A DNA stretch of 64,000 bases from Nymphalis io (taxonomy: Eukaryota; Arthropoda; Insecta; Lepidoptera; Nymphalidae), in the NCBI RefSeq assembly GCF_905147045.1, contig NC_065897.1:10121001-10185000 (forward strand), given 5' to 3'. Shown here piece by piece: positions 51,361-62,520 of this stretch. The translations under genes and the position numbers were made by a program. Position 1 is the stretch's first letter, and each line of letters opens with the position of its first letter. The notes under the pieces were generated by a model that ran no database searches, was not told the origin of the DNA, and was given only the letters and a program-made list of their open reading frames with translations.

Positions 51361-52950
51361 TTAGAAGGTTTAATACCTAATCGATTTCGTCATTGGTTCC
51401 GTCCTCAATGTAATGTCTTATTTTGATTACTAATTTGCCGACGACAATATTAATATGAGAGGTACAAGCTTAATATACGTTTCCGTATATTAATACAAAA
51501 CGTTATAAGTTATTTGTAATTCGTCACGACAGTTTCTACACTAATTGAAACCGTGACGCACGGTCCAAACAATTAAAAATATTACGAATTTTTTTTATAT
51601 CATAATAATTTTTTTTTTTATATTATATTGTAACGAGTGCTATTACATAATAAATGTATGTTATTCATATATAATCAAGTATAAATTGTAATTTAAGGTA
51701 TATATAATATAATGTATACTTTATTTTAAGGCCTCAACTATTTGTCAGTAATTATGTTATAAATTTAGCTAGGCTATTAATAATATATAGATAAAAAAGG
51801 TATATTAATTATGTTACTATGCGTTCGACAACACATCTTACAATTTTTACAAACAATGTTTTAATCTGTAAACGGCCATAAGTTCCTAATATAAAATTTA
51901 AATTGGGACATTAAATATCTGATATTATCAGCTTGCGTGTTACCTAATTATTCATTTATATTTTTTCAAGGGCTTATGCCCTTGAGATAATCGAGTTTAT
52001 ACTCGATTATCTCATTAACATTTTTCTTAATTAAATTACATTAATTATTTATTATATGAAAAAAATTGCGAATGTTAGTTTTTTTTAATTTAATTAATCG
52101 TACTCTATTAGTGTTTATTTTGAAAGTGTCTGATCAAGTCAAAATTGGCCAAAGCCAATGCCAAGGCATTCGGCCTTAGCATCGTCTTCGGGCTTAGTTC
52201 GGCCATACTATTGTTTCGATAAAAAAATAGGATAGTGTCCAAGCGGCAACAACGATTGAATTATGACGAATTAATTATATGACGCTAATACGTAGGACGT
52301 AAGGACACGGAATGATAATTGTTGAAAATTGTTAAGTCATTATTATACGTTTATTTATTACTTCAAAACGTGAATATACTCAAAGAAAGTGTAGTGTCAT
52401 TACACTAGTCGGGGAATGAATTTTTCGAACTCCTGACTTCCGCTAACCCTACCTTGGCTTATATTGGCTCTGTAAAATTACCTTCATTTGTAAAATAATA
52501 TTAGAAATAAAAGTAAAAAATGGGTCAATTAAATATAGAAAACATATTGTCTTTTTAAGCAACACAGATCGATACAAAGTGTAGCCACAGCTACAGCTTA
52601 ACGGGAACTTTAAATAATTTTCAAAAAGAAGAGTACAATCATTATATTTCTCCTTTTTTTAAAACAGTAATTACAATATCCGTATGCCTTTTTTTCTTTT
52701 CTGGCGTTTATTTACGCTATTTAAATGCAAAATATGTTCGTAATCCGTATGCCTTATCGTAGAACATGCTATTAGTCACTGTCAATATTACAATATAATT
52801 TTTTAAATTTATTTACAAAGACTTCAAACTTAGAAGTAATACTTTAATAACGGAATTAAAATATAACTTAACTGGAAGAATTTTATTCAACCTATAATGA
52901 TTCTTTATAATTATTATTTATAAAATTAAGTTAATAATATTAAGCTTACG
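51361..52950. other. AT-rich stretch with tandem hairpins
   Basis: No gene recognised. It contains the two abutting hairpins at 51966-52013. Confidence 0.5.
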
Positions 52951-53724
52951 ACAGTTAAATACTGCAATTAAGAGTATAAATCGCATTCTCTTGTCCATTT
53001 ACATTGGAGAGGTCGCAGTGTATCAGCTGTTTGGAAGGGATTTGACAGACTTTTACGCCTAGCCGTTTGCCAAACGTCAACACTCTTGGGAAATGATTTC
53101 GGTGGATTGATTCCATATGAATATAAATACTTAAGCACGACGATGCTCTTGATATAAATTCTCTTACGCAATCCACGGCTTCAGAAAGCTCTTCAGCTCT
53201 ATTATATACCGTTGGAACAGAACTACTTTAACTATAAATCATTATCATGTGTAATGAGGAAAAAATATTGTTCTTTTTTTAAATTAGTTCCGCAAAAATA
53301 GCACGAGTCTCTCTCGTTTAAGTTTTATTAGCTCGAACTAAACATCAAAAAGAATTATAATATTTTCAACATGACCATTAGCGATGAAGATGTAATAAAT
53401 CAAGTAGGAGTTTAAAAGAAGTTGTTTTACAAGAATATTAATAATATAACACATTTATTAAACAAATTATGCGGAAACATTTTTTTTACGTGTATTTAAA
53501 AAACGGCCAAATGAGGTTAGGTAAGCTTAGAGGAAAAAACCCTTAGTGACAACAGTTTGTCGAATGTAGCTTACTTATCTGGATACCGAACAATAGTAAG
53601 GTCATTAAAAGACTTAACTATTCGTGTTTTTGTCAGAGGTAGATAAGTGTATCCTATACTGCCTTTTACTAATGAGTAGTTATAGATATTTGGTTTAAAG
53701 TACATAAAAATATATAATCAACCA

Positions 53725-54085
53725 GACCGATTTCGCCCACGGCAATCAATCTCAAGAGAATGGCCAACTGCACAGGAAATATTATAGTGCACAATTGTGT
53801 GCACTATAATATGAACACAGGTGCACTATCTATTTCCTAACTCTCATAATCCGATGAGATGGCCATCCGACACGACCGAAAATAATTTAGGCACAGGACC
53901 AACGGCTTTTACTTGCTTTCCTAGGGAGTGTACACACTTCCAACTTTCAAACTCAGGGCTACTACTGAAAATTTTTGACAGTAAAATTTAATATTTTTTT
54001 ACTGGCTCGACCGCGGATTTGAACCCAGGATCTCGGGGTCTGCGACCTTATATCTAGCCACTAGACCAACGAGGCAGTCAAGTAC
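53725..54085 (-). repeat. tRNA-derived SINE family C, full length
   Basis: The minus-strand head at 54080-54000 is tRNA-like: GCCTCGTTGGTCTAGTGGC (A box), GGGTTCAAATCC (B box). The body of about 270 bases follows and ends near 53725. It contains a perfect 15-bp hairpin at 53779-53812. Related pieces are at 11285, 35183 and 36990. Confidence 0.82.
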
Positions 54086-55045
54086 ATAAAAATTATGTAC
54101 CATCCGCAATATTAAGCGGTGAAGGCAAAAAGGCCAGGCTATACATGTATTTTATTTAATTAAAAGTATACATTAATATTTGAGTAGGCAAAGACAAAAC
54201 AGTTTAGAGCCGTTTTTCTCTGCTTTTCATTTGATTTTCTTTTTTGTGTGTAATAGCTATTGGTGAGCTTCATTGCGATACTAAAAATAAATGTAGGAAA
54301 AATATTTTCGAAAGTTGAAAATTCATATATATTTTCCACATATTTTTAATGATAGGTAATTAAATATCGAATTTCGACCGTAGGGCGAAAACGGACGGTA
54401 CGGACCTGCTGGGCTCTTCTGTGAGAACAAATTCGAAAGTCACCGCTGAAAACGGTCGTAAAATGTTAGAAAGTGATATACGACATAGGCCATAATATTT
54501 ATAACATTATATTGTCAACATTTCGTGGGTGAATAATGATGTGAGTCTTTACATAACAGCCCTACTGATCAAATAGTAAATACGGCGAGTATGACTTTTC
54601 AACCGATAATGCTAACCTATTTTTATAGTACACAATGTGATGTAGCAGTTCTAGACAATAAGTCTCAAACATTTACGAACAATTTTAATAACACACATAT
54701 TAAATAGTGCAAAGAAGCATAAATAGATAATAAATCATTAGTAATTCAGAATCTATTAATGTGACAAGCTATTTAAAAAAGAAAATTAATATTCTTTCAT
54801 CGAACAAAGGTTTTATATCAACGTCATGTTCTCGTGACCTCTAGAGTTCGTAGTAAGTAACAATGATTACCCGGAATTTTAAACATTGTATAAAAACGCG
54901 CAACGAATGGATCGTACATCGTATTCATGTTTTTCGATTAATATAAAATAAATTAAACTGACATTGATCAGTGTTTTAGAAATTGTATGTTAGTATCAAT
55001 AGATAAAATACTATATTAACGAAATAGTAACAAACATAAATAAAA
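54086..55045. other. AT-rich stretch, nothing recognised
   Basis: No feature could be supported. Confidence 0.5.
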
Positions 55046-55222
55046 AAAGTAACAGTCCAGTCCTATTGCTGGGCTAAAGCTTCGTCTCCCTTCAATAAAA
55101 AATTTTGAAGTTCATTTCACCACGCTGCTCCAACGCTGGTTACAGGTATTATCTTCGCGATTCTTTTCTTCACCACCGAGCAGGTGATGAATTATAAATA
55201 CAAATTAACCATTGAAATTTAA
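55046..55222 (-). repeat. SINE family A, old diverged copy
   Basis: GTAACAGTCCAGTCC, TTGCTGGGCTAAAGC, CACCACGCTGCTCCAACGC and GATGAATTATAAATACAAATTAA keep family A order. The head is missing where the R1-like fragment begins. Confidence 0.75.
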
Positions 55223-55764
55223 CCAGCAATCATCCAACGAGACCGCCCACTCCTCGAGCACCTCATCCCGGGCATCGGCCACAGGAGAACCCCAAGCCGT
55301 TGATTTGGCGTTGAAGTCCCCCGCGGCCAACACCGGTGCGGGCGCCGCTTGCCCGATCAGAGTCCCGACCTCTGCCAGCATCTGCTCAAACTCGGTGAGA
55401 CTCCGACTGGGCGAGGCGTAGACGGCGACGACCGTCACACCGCCGACGACGGCCAGCACGCACCCCCTGCCCCTGGCCACACCCTCGATGGCCGGAGCAC
55501 CAGCGACCGCAGGGGCGACGATCGCCACGACCCGTTCGTGGTCGGAGACCCAGTCGTCCCGCGAGGGAACGAAGTAGGGCTCCGATACCACCGCCACGTT
55601 GATCTGCCACTCTGCCATGCTTTGGACTAGGAGGTCCTGGGCCCTGGCTGAGTGGTTGATATTGGCCTGGAGACAGCGCAGGGCCATCACTGCGCGGTCT
55701 CCATCGGCTCCGCCTCTATGCGTGGAGACGCGGCTACTGGGCCTTTCGTCGCCACCTTCGGGTG
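55205..55764 (-). pseudogene. R1-like LINE endonuclease fragment
   Basis: An open minus frame, GC-rich. From MALRCLQANINHSARAQDLL it reads as the start of an R1-clade endonuclease. VVSEPYFVP follows, then APVLAAGDFNAKSTAWGSP with the catalytic GDFN intact and EEWAVSLDDCWLNFNG. The RT is absent. The frame is also open upstream through the tRNA-like sequence. Confidence 0.85.
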
Positions 55765-55830
55765 GGAATCGAACCCTTCGGCGTGAAAGGCAAGTATCTA
55801 CCAACCACGCCAACCAGCCCGTCAAGACCT
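55765..55830 (-). repeat. tRNA-Glu-like SINE head joined to the R1-like fragment
   Basis: The minus strand reads GGGCTGGTTGGCGTGGTTGG, CTTGCCTTTCACGCCGAAG, GGTTCGATTCCC. The B box is perfect. It is the same head as 42709. It runs directly into the R1-like reading frame. Confidence 0.75.
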
Positions 55831-56360
55831 ATTATTTACATCAAACTGTATAAATATTAGTTCCCATTCCCACGTTGTCTCAAAAAAATACATTATTAAT
55901 TATACGATTTTTTGCTGCAAATTATTCAGCTGGCTTGCTGGTATCATGCGTCGTATTAATTATATTGTGCGTAATTAGGTATTATCAATGATAAAAATAG
56001 CAGGAAGCTCGCTATCAGTACTTTTTTTTTCGTAATTGTTTGCATTTTCCCTTGTAGTTTCAGTTGTCGTTTCAAATCAATTTAATCTTCCTCTCTACAA
56101 TTGTACTTTTAATTGATGTTTTTGCACTGACGTCTGTTATTGTACACAAGCGATGTAAGTACCCCGTGGTCTGTAAAGCTATTCAGTAGAACAAACTTGA
56201 AACAGAACAGTGTTACTACTGCGAGTTTTTTTAATTGCGGTTTTCATGATATGAAAAAAGCGCCATCTAGTGACAATGAGAATTCCATGCAAATCGCAGC
56301 TAACGTCAACGTCAACGTCAATATATACACGTAAAAGTTAAAAAAACTCGAACTAGGCAC
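55831..56360. other. AT-rich stretch with a small tandem repeat
   Basis: Contains three copies of AACGTC-type hexamers at 56303-56323. Nothing else recognised. Confidence 0.5.
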
Positions 56361-56364
56361 ATAG

Positions 56365-56865
56365 AATACGACCGTGGAATGTCAGAAAATGATAATATAT
56401 ATCATATCTCCTTATATTCTTTAATTATTCTTCTTTATAATTCCTTTGTAAGAACTGTCTTAGAATACTGCTCAACCGCATGGAATCCAATTTATAAACC
56501 TCATGTTATATTAATCTTAAATTTATTAAGGCAAAATAGTTCGCAAGGCACTGCTGCATTTTCAAGATACTCCGTATATCCATCTATAGAAAATCGTCGA
56601 TTGGAGAAAGATCAAATATTTTTAATTAATTTGATCCGTAATTTTGTTGATTTTTCCTATCTACTAAGCAACGTTATGTTTAGATGTCACATAGTTAATA
56701 CACACCGTCAATCCCTTTTTATTTACCCAACACTAAATCTATAAATGCTCTATCTAACTCTTGTATTCTCAGAGCTTGTAAATAGAACAATAAGTATTTC
56801 CTTAATATTGATTTCGCTACGCTACAACAATCCATAAAAAAAGAAATACGAAAGCTATAATTTGT
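56365..56865 (+). pseudogene. Jockey-like LINE RT thumb and C-terminus
   Basis: The frame 56379-56744 reads ILLYNSFVRTVLEYCSTAWN and PSIENRRLEKDQIFLINLIR. It continues after a stop as NIDFATLQQSIKKEIRKL to 56862. This is the end of a CR1/Jockey-type ORF2. Confidence 0.8.
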
Positions 56866-56922
56866 AAATTATATAGAATTCGTGAATTGTAATCAAATTT
56901 ATTTCATTGTTTTATAATAATT

Positions 56923-57232
56923 CCGAAACAGCCTGTGAATGTCCCACTGCTGGGCTAAAGGCCTCCTCTCCTCTTTTTGAGGAGAAGGTTTTTTTAATTT
57001 GGAGCTTATTCCACCACGCTGCTCCAATGCGGGTTGGTAGAATTCACATGTGGCATAATTTCAGTGAAATTAGACACATGCAGGTTTCCTCACGATGTTT
57101 TCCTTCACCGTAAAGCACGAGATGAATTATAATCACAAATTAAGCACATGAAAATTCAGTGGTGCTTGCCCGGGTTTGAACCCACGATCATCGGTTAAGA
57201 TTCACGCGTTCTTACCACTGGGCCATCTCGGC
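56923..57232 (-). repeat. SINE family A with 10-bp target duplication
   Basis: A minus copy with both tRNA-like boxes and a small T-rich insertion in the body. TATAATAATT flanks it at 56913-56922 and 57233-57242. Confidence 0.94.
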
Positions 57233-57242
57233 TATAATAATT

Positions 57243-59077
57243 GAATATAATTAAATTAAATCTGTCGTATGAATGATTAATTTTAAGTAACTTTATGTAA
57301 CTTGACATATTTTTCTTATTATAGTTATTTATTGTATTTTAAAAGACGTTTTATTAAGTGTGTTTTTTTTGCTCCTTTAATGTTATGATACTGTTTGTTT
57401 CCTGAAATATAAATAAACAAATATATCATGATTTACATTGTACATTACGTGAAGAGAAAACATTGTACCTCATTTTAAGCATGTTGCGCGCACGGAAAAG
57501 TGGGAAATTTAGCATAGTTAAAGTGTGAACTGCTAATGTCAACACACATGTCAAACTTAAAAACCAATAACACACCAATAACGTGTATGTTTGACATTTT
57601 ATTTCTTTTTTTTTAGTAATAATAACAAGGTTTCATCAAAATCAGCCTCATTTTCCCTATCAAATAACTCAAAAAATAAATAAATACGGAAGTCATAATT
57701 ATTAGCTTTGTATTATTTATATAACAATGAATTACCGCAGTTTTTCGACCAATGGGCGATCACTAGTAATAATTTAATGTATTTGCGCGTTAAAATAGCG
57801 TAGGTATACTTTAAGCAAAATACCTTAAGTTACACGGGTAGCGTTGTCAATATTTCACGAATGTGATAAGGTAAGGGTTTTTAGAGAATAACATTGCTGC
57901 TTCAGGTGTGGATATGACATGAAAATTGACTATTCGTAAGGATTAATTAGATTAATTCTCAACTATTCATTATACGACAAACTCCAAGATAAATAACCCA
58001 ACACAAGTTATACGAAGAAACAAGATAGTTACTACACATTTTTCTTTCAAACGAGATAAATAAGTAAGTGCTCAGTATAATGTTCACCCTTTATCTCACG
58101 GTGTAACGTCGGTATTACAAAGTAAATAAAACATACTATATTTTATATATCAACTCGCTATACACACACAACATCTTCTCTTCGCGCTCCAATCAAATAG
58201 CTCCAATAGCTCCAATACTTATTAAATTTTCTCGTGCTCCGCCATATGTTTCACCCGAGATGACAGGCGGACAGATACACAGATAATATATATTCTATTG
58301 ACGATAAGATACATTAAATAGTTATTTGGCATAATGTATTTCGATCTTGAACAATATTATAAAATACTAATTAATTCATTATTGTAGATGTGTGTACAAA
58401 ATACTAAGTGTAAAGCGATATAAGTTTATTAATCTATTGGTATGATATTGAACAATTATTATCGTAGATAATAGATTTAGTAAGGACTATTTATTATTAG
58501 ATTTTATTAATATATATATATATTATCTGTGCAAAATAGAAACGAATCGCCAGCTAAAGAATATATTTTTTGCTTCAATCATAATTTTAATTGCACATTA
58601 CATATATATCTCCATAAATAATTACAGCTAGGAGAGAAAACTAGTGCATAGTTCTGCACTCAACATAGAAAATTACCTCCGTTACACGATTAAAATTTTA
58701 TATTCTTTGAGTATATTGCGATAAATATGTTAATTTGCTTAAAGTTGTATAAATAAAAGTAACAGTAAGGTAATAAGAAATAATAAAGTTATTTTGGTAT
58801 TCATGTAACAATCATAAAATGAAATATTTAATAAAATTTGCTTGTCCATCAGATTATTTTAATAAAGATTATGTGTTTACATTTTTTGTGAGAAGTAAAA
58901 ATTTAATTATCACATTTTTACTTCTTAAGGCTAAAAAAATATCCTATACGACTATTATTATGAACGTTGGTGGAACTTCACCGGAAACCTTCAAACAAGT
59001 CATCAAGATAACAAGAATCCAGTTAAACGGGATAATAGACCAAAATGTGTTTATCTAAACAAAAAATAAAATAGAAG
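57243..59077. other. AT-rich stretch, nothing recognised
   Basis: About 1.8 kb without a supported feature. Confidence 0.5.
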
Positions 59078-59836
59078 TATCTGTCAGTGATTTCAAACTG
59101 TCTCTTTTAAAATTAATACGGCTATTTGAGTTATTAAAACAAAAACAATCGCTTTTTTTTGTTGTCTGCCTGTTTGTCCAGGGTAATGTTTGAAACGGCT
59201 AAAAATACAAATTGAAATAAGTAAATTATTATAAGAAATATTTCAAGGTTCCGTTTAGTTTGTATTTGATCTGAATCTGTTGAGTTTATCAAAATTTCTA
59301 AAAACGTAACTATTTTTGTTTTATGTAACGTTTTGTGTGTAACTTTGTTATAATAAATGTTGCTGCCATATAGCGGTGTGCTTAATACGTCAATTTCTGA
59401 ATCGCGGTGTCCAGATTTTCCGGAATGGAGTGACCTTCAACCATACATAATAGCATTCTGTCGTCGTTCTGTCGCATTTTTATCTGATTGTTTTGAGTTT
59501 TTTCATTAATTTTAATAATACATTGATAATATTAAAAACATTGTGGCTTTAGGTTGCAATTATTGATTCTGTTGTAATGTTGCCTATTAACCTTAAGTTA
59601 ATATTTTTGTTTTAAATTTTATAGATAATTTTTTACTTTTAAGGTGACCTATTCATTAGTTTATAAGGCTTAATAAAGTTGCATTAATTTTTTTAGCCTT
59701 AACCTTTTTTATAGTTTAATTGGATAAGAAGGGTGTATTTTTTTTCAATTACTTGTTGCTGCTTTACCTCTGGGCAACTATATGTAACACGTTCACGTGT
59801 AAGTCATTCCAAAGTATATCTTTGGAATGACTTACA
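59078..59836 (+). repeat. Unclassified ~0.75 kb repeat (family F), copy 2, ending in a hairpin
   Basis: Co-linear with 40107-40937 to about 59814. Its last 17 bases (59798-59814) are then exactly inverted at 59820-59836 after a 5-base loop; copy 1 lacks this inverted arm. Confidence 0.72.
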
Positions 59837-60838
59837 AATTCTCCCAATCCACCTTTACAAAAATACTTACATTCCTCCTTTCAATGCTAAATCTACGCTC
59901 GCTTACAACATACTCTTCACTATCTTAAGCAGCAGTTGGAATTACTAAACGACAAAACTATTTTTCTTCCTTTTGTCCAAAACGTTTTTCGTCCAAGCAG
60001 TTCATGTATGAGACTTCGAATAACTTTACATATGACCTGCTCAATCGATCAACTTCAAGTCTAGTCATATTATTAATACATTATGGCATGTCGCTTAATT
60101 TTTATTTTTGCTATTTGTTATTTCCTCTTAATGTCGTACCTATATACGCATATATTTAGGTAACTTTGTGTTTATTTTTATGAGGTGTAATTACTACATC
60201 AATGTGTGCTTTAAATGTACTTAAATTAAATAATTAAATTAATTAAAATTATTAAATTTTAATTTTTAATAATTTTAATTTATATGTATGTAGAACCTGG
60301 GCTTTTTTGTTAAAAGTTGCTTTTATTCACGAAAGACAAAAACAAACAATAAAAGGTCAAATCTTACCTAAATACAAATACGAAGTAAATTTTTATATAA
60401 AAGAATTGCTATTACATGATATTTAAATTTTTAATATCATAAGATTATTATAAAATATTTATAAAAAACATATTAATTAATTAATATGTTTATCATATAA
60501 CTCGCGCCAACTGTAAACCTCTTTATCGATTTATTAAGCTCGTGTTTTTTTCCAAAGGTTATCTGGAAGAGATCGTGCTCTTAGCGATAGGACTGTTTGA
60601 ACATACCATTTTACAATTTATTTTTATTGTACGTTTTAATGAAGATAATCTATTTTATAAAGTGATATAATAAAATTCATAAAACATTAATAAGTATTAT
60701 ATTATATTTATAGAAGTCCGGCCTAGATTTCTGTGTTCTGACGATTAAAACGTCACTACTAGAACACAGTTTATTTCTCAAATTGACATTTCATAAGATC
60801 CAAGTGGTTAGAAATCGCGATTTTTATCTGAATAAATG
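59837..60838. other. AT-rich stretch, nothing recognised
   Basis: No feature could be supported. A frame at 59733-59948 is short and overlaps the repeat. Confidence 0.45.
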
Positions 60839-60839
60839 C

Positions 60840-61281
60840 GAGAACTGCATTTTCATGTGATCCATTTGCTTTTATCTTTATCTTATGCTTGGCGGAAAGG
60901 AAAAAATCGTAAGGACACCTGCATGTGTCGGAGAATTTGAACATGTGTATTTTATCTAAAGCCGAGATGGCCTAGTGGTAAGAACGCGTGAATCTTAACC
61001 GATGATCGTGGGTTCAAACCCGGGCAAGCACCACTGAATTTTCATGTGCTTAATTTGTGATTATAATTCATCTCGTGCTTGACGGTGAAGGAAAACATCG
61101 TGAGGAAACCTGCATGTGTCTAATTTCACTGAAATTCTGCCACATGTGTATTCCACCAACCCGCATTGGAGCAGCGTGGTGGAATAAGCTCCAAACCTTC
61201 TCCTCAAAAGGGAGAGGAGGCCTTAGCCCAGCAGTGGGACATTAACAGGCTGTTACTGTTACTGTTACTGTATTTTATCTT
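60840..61281 (+). repeat. Young SINE family A copy inserted in an old one
   Basis: An old fragment at about 60840-60957 (TTGGCGGAAAGGAAAAAATCG, CACCTGCATGTGTC) is followed by a complete copy at 60958-61268 with GTTACT repeats as tail. GTATTTTATCT is present at 60947-60957 and 61270-61280. Confidence 0.93.
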
Positions 61282-62103
61282 GCTTTTGAAATCTTGTGAA
61301 GCTTCCAAGTTGTTGAATAAAACCTAATCAAAATCTTCTTAAGCCAAGTGGACTCAGAAAATCATTTTTTATCATCATCTTGCAGCATCATGTTACGGTC
61401 AATAAAGTTATCGGTCAGGCATGTCGATCCCAACGAGAAAAACCGGCAAGATATTTACTATTAATAAAAATAGTAGTTACTATTTTACACCAATTTACAT
61501 AATGTATTTTTATTAATTACATTTTTTTATTTCTATCAAATAAACTAACTAGTGTATTACAATCGAATATGTAGATTATAAAAAAAAAAAACTTTAAATA
61601 CTGTAGTGTTTAATCTGCTATTTTGTTTATTATAACTTAAATAAGATAATTGCTAGCTTAGGCTAACCGGTTTGATTATGTTATATTAAAAGAGAGGCTG
61701 GGCTTGTGATTCCTATTCAATTAATCTTTGTTCAATGTTTTTAATGTGTTGCAATTTTTTATCTTTTTTTTTATTTAGTCCACAAAACTGACAACAATTA
61801 TACAATCAACAATGACATACTAGTAATACATTTAACCGAAAATATTTACAATTGAGTCTTCTCGATGTGGACATTACATGCTTACATGACATTACATCTT
61901 TGTCGAATTGTCAATAACGTCACCTCTAGCTTATCATTTTTCTACAGTTGATCTGCAAGTACAATTTTACTCGCTTGAAATTAAATCAACTCGGACCATC
62001 TGCGATTTCATTATAATTTAGTTACCAAAATTAAAACAACATTTTTTTTATTTTAGTTCACCGCTGCCACCTAATAATTAAAATATTTTATATCATGTAT
62101 ATA
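61282..62103. other. AT-rich stretch, nothing recognised
   Basis: No supported feature. Confidence 0.5.
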
Positions 62104-62108
62104 AGTAC

Positions 62109-62256
62109 AAGCGCAGCGTAGGGCGCCCTCCAGCCAGGTGGACCGACGACCTTAAGAAGGTGGCGGGCACCAACTGGATGCGGAAGGCGGAGGACAGGGA
62201 GCTTTGGCGCACCTTGGGAGAGGCCTATGTTCAGCAGTGGACAACGATTGGCTGTT
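62109..62256 (+). pseudogene. RTE-type LINE C-terminal fragment
   Basis: An open frame RSVGRPPARWTDDLKKVAGT, then NWMRKAEDRELWRTLGEAYV and QQWTTIGC followed by TGA. It is the same family as the element at 26620, truncated to about 50 codons. Confidence 0.88.
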
Positions 62257-62269
62257 GATTGATATCATG

Positions 62270-62520
62270 TATTACTGGTAGTAGGGCTTTGTGCAAACTC
62301 GTCTGGGTAGGTACCACTTATCAGATATTTTACTGCAAAATTGAAGCAGAACTTGGTATTTTTGTGTTCTGGTTTGAGTGAGCCAGTGTAATTACAGGCA
62401 CAAGGTACATAACATCTTAGTTCTGAAGGGTAGGTGGCGCATTGGCGATGAAAGCGATGGTTAACATTTCTTACAATACAAATGTCTATGGGCGTCGGTG
62501 ACCATTTACCATCAGGTAAG
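62270..62520 (+). repeat. Family B repeat, 3'-truncated
   Basis: It begins TACTGGTAGTAGGGCTTTGTGC and ends at TTACCATCAGGTAAGCC without the poly(A) end. It lies 14 bases after the RTE fragment. Confidence 0.88.
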
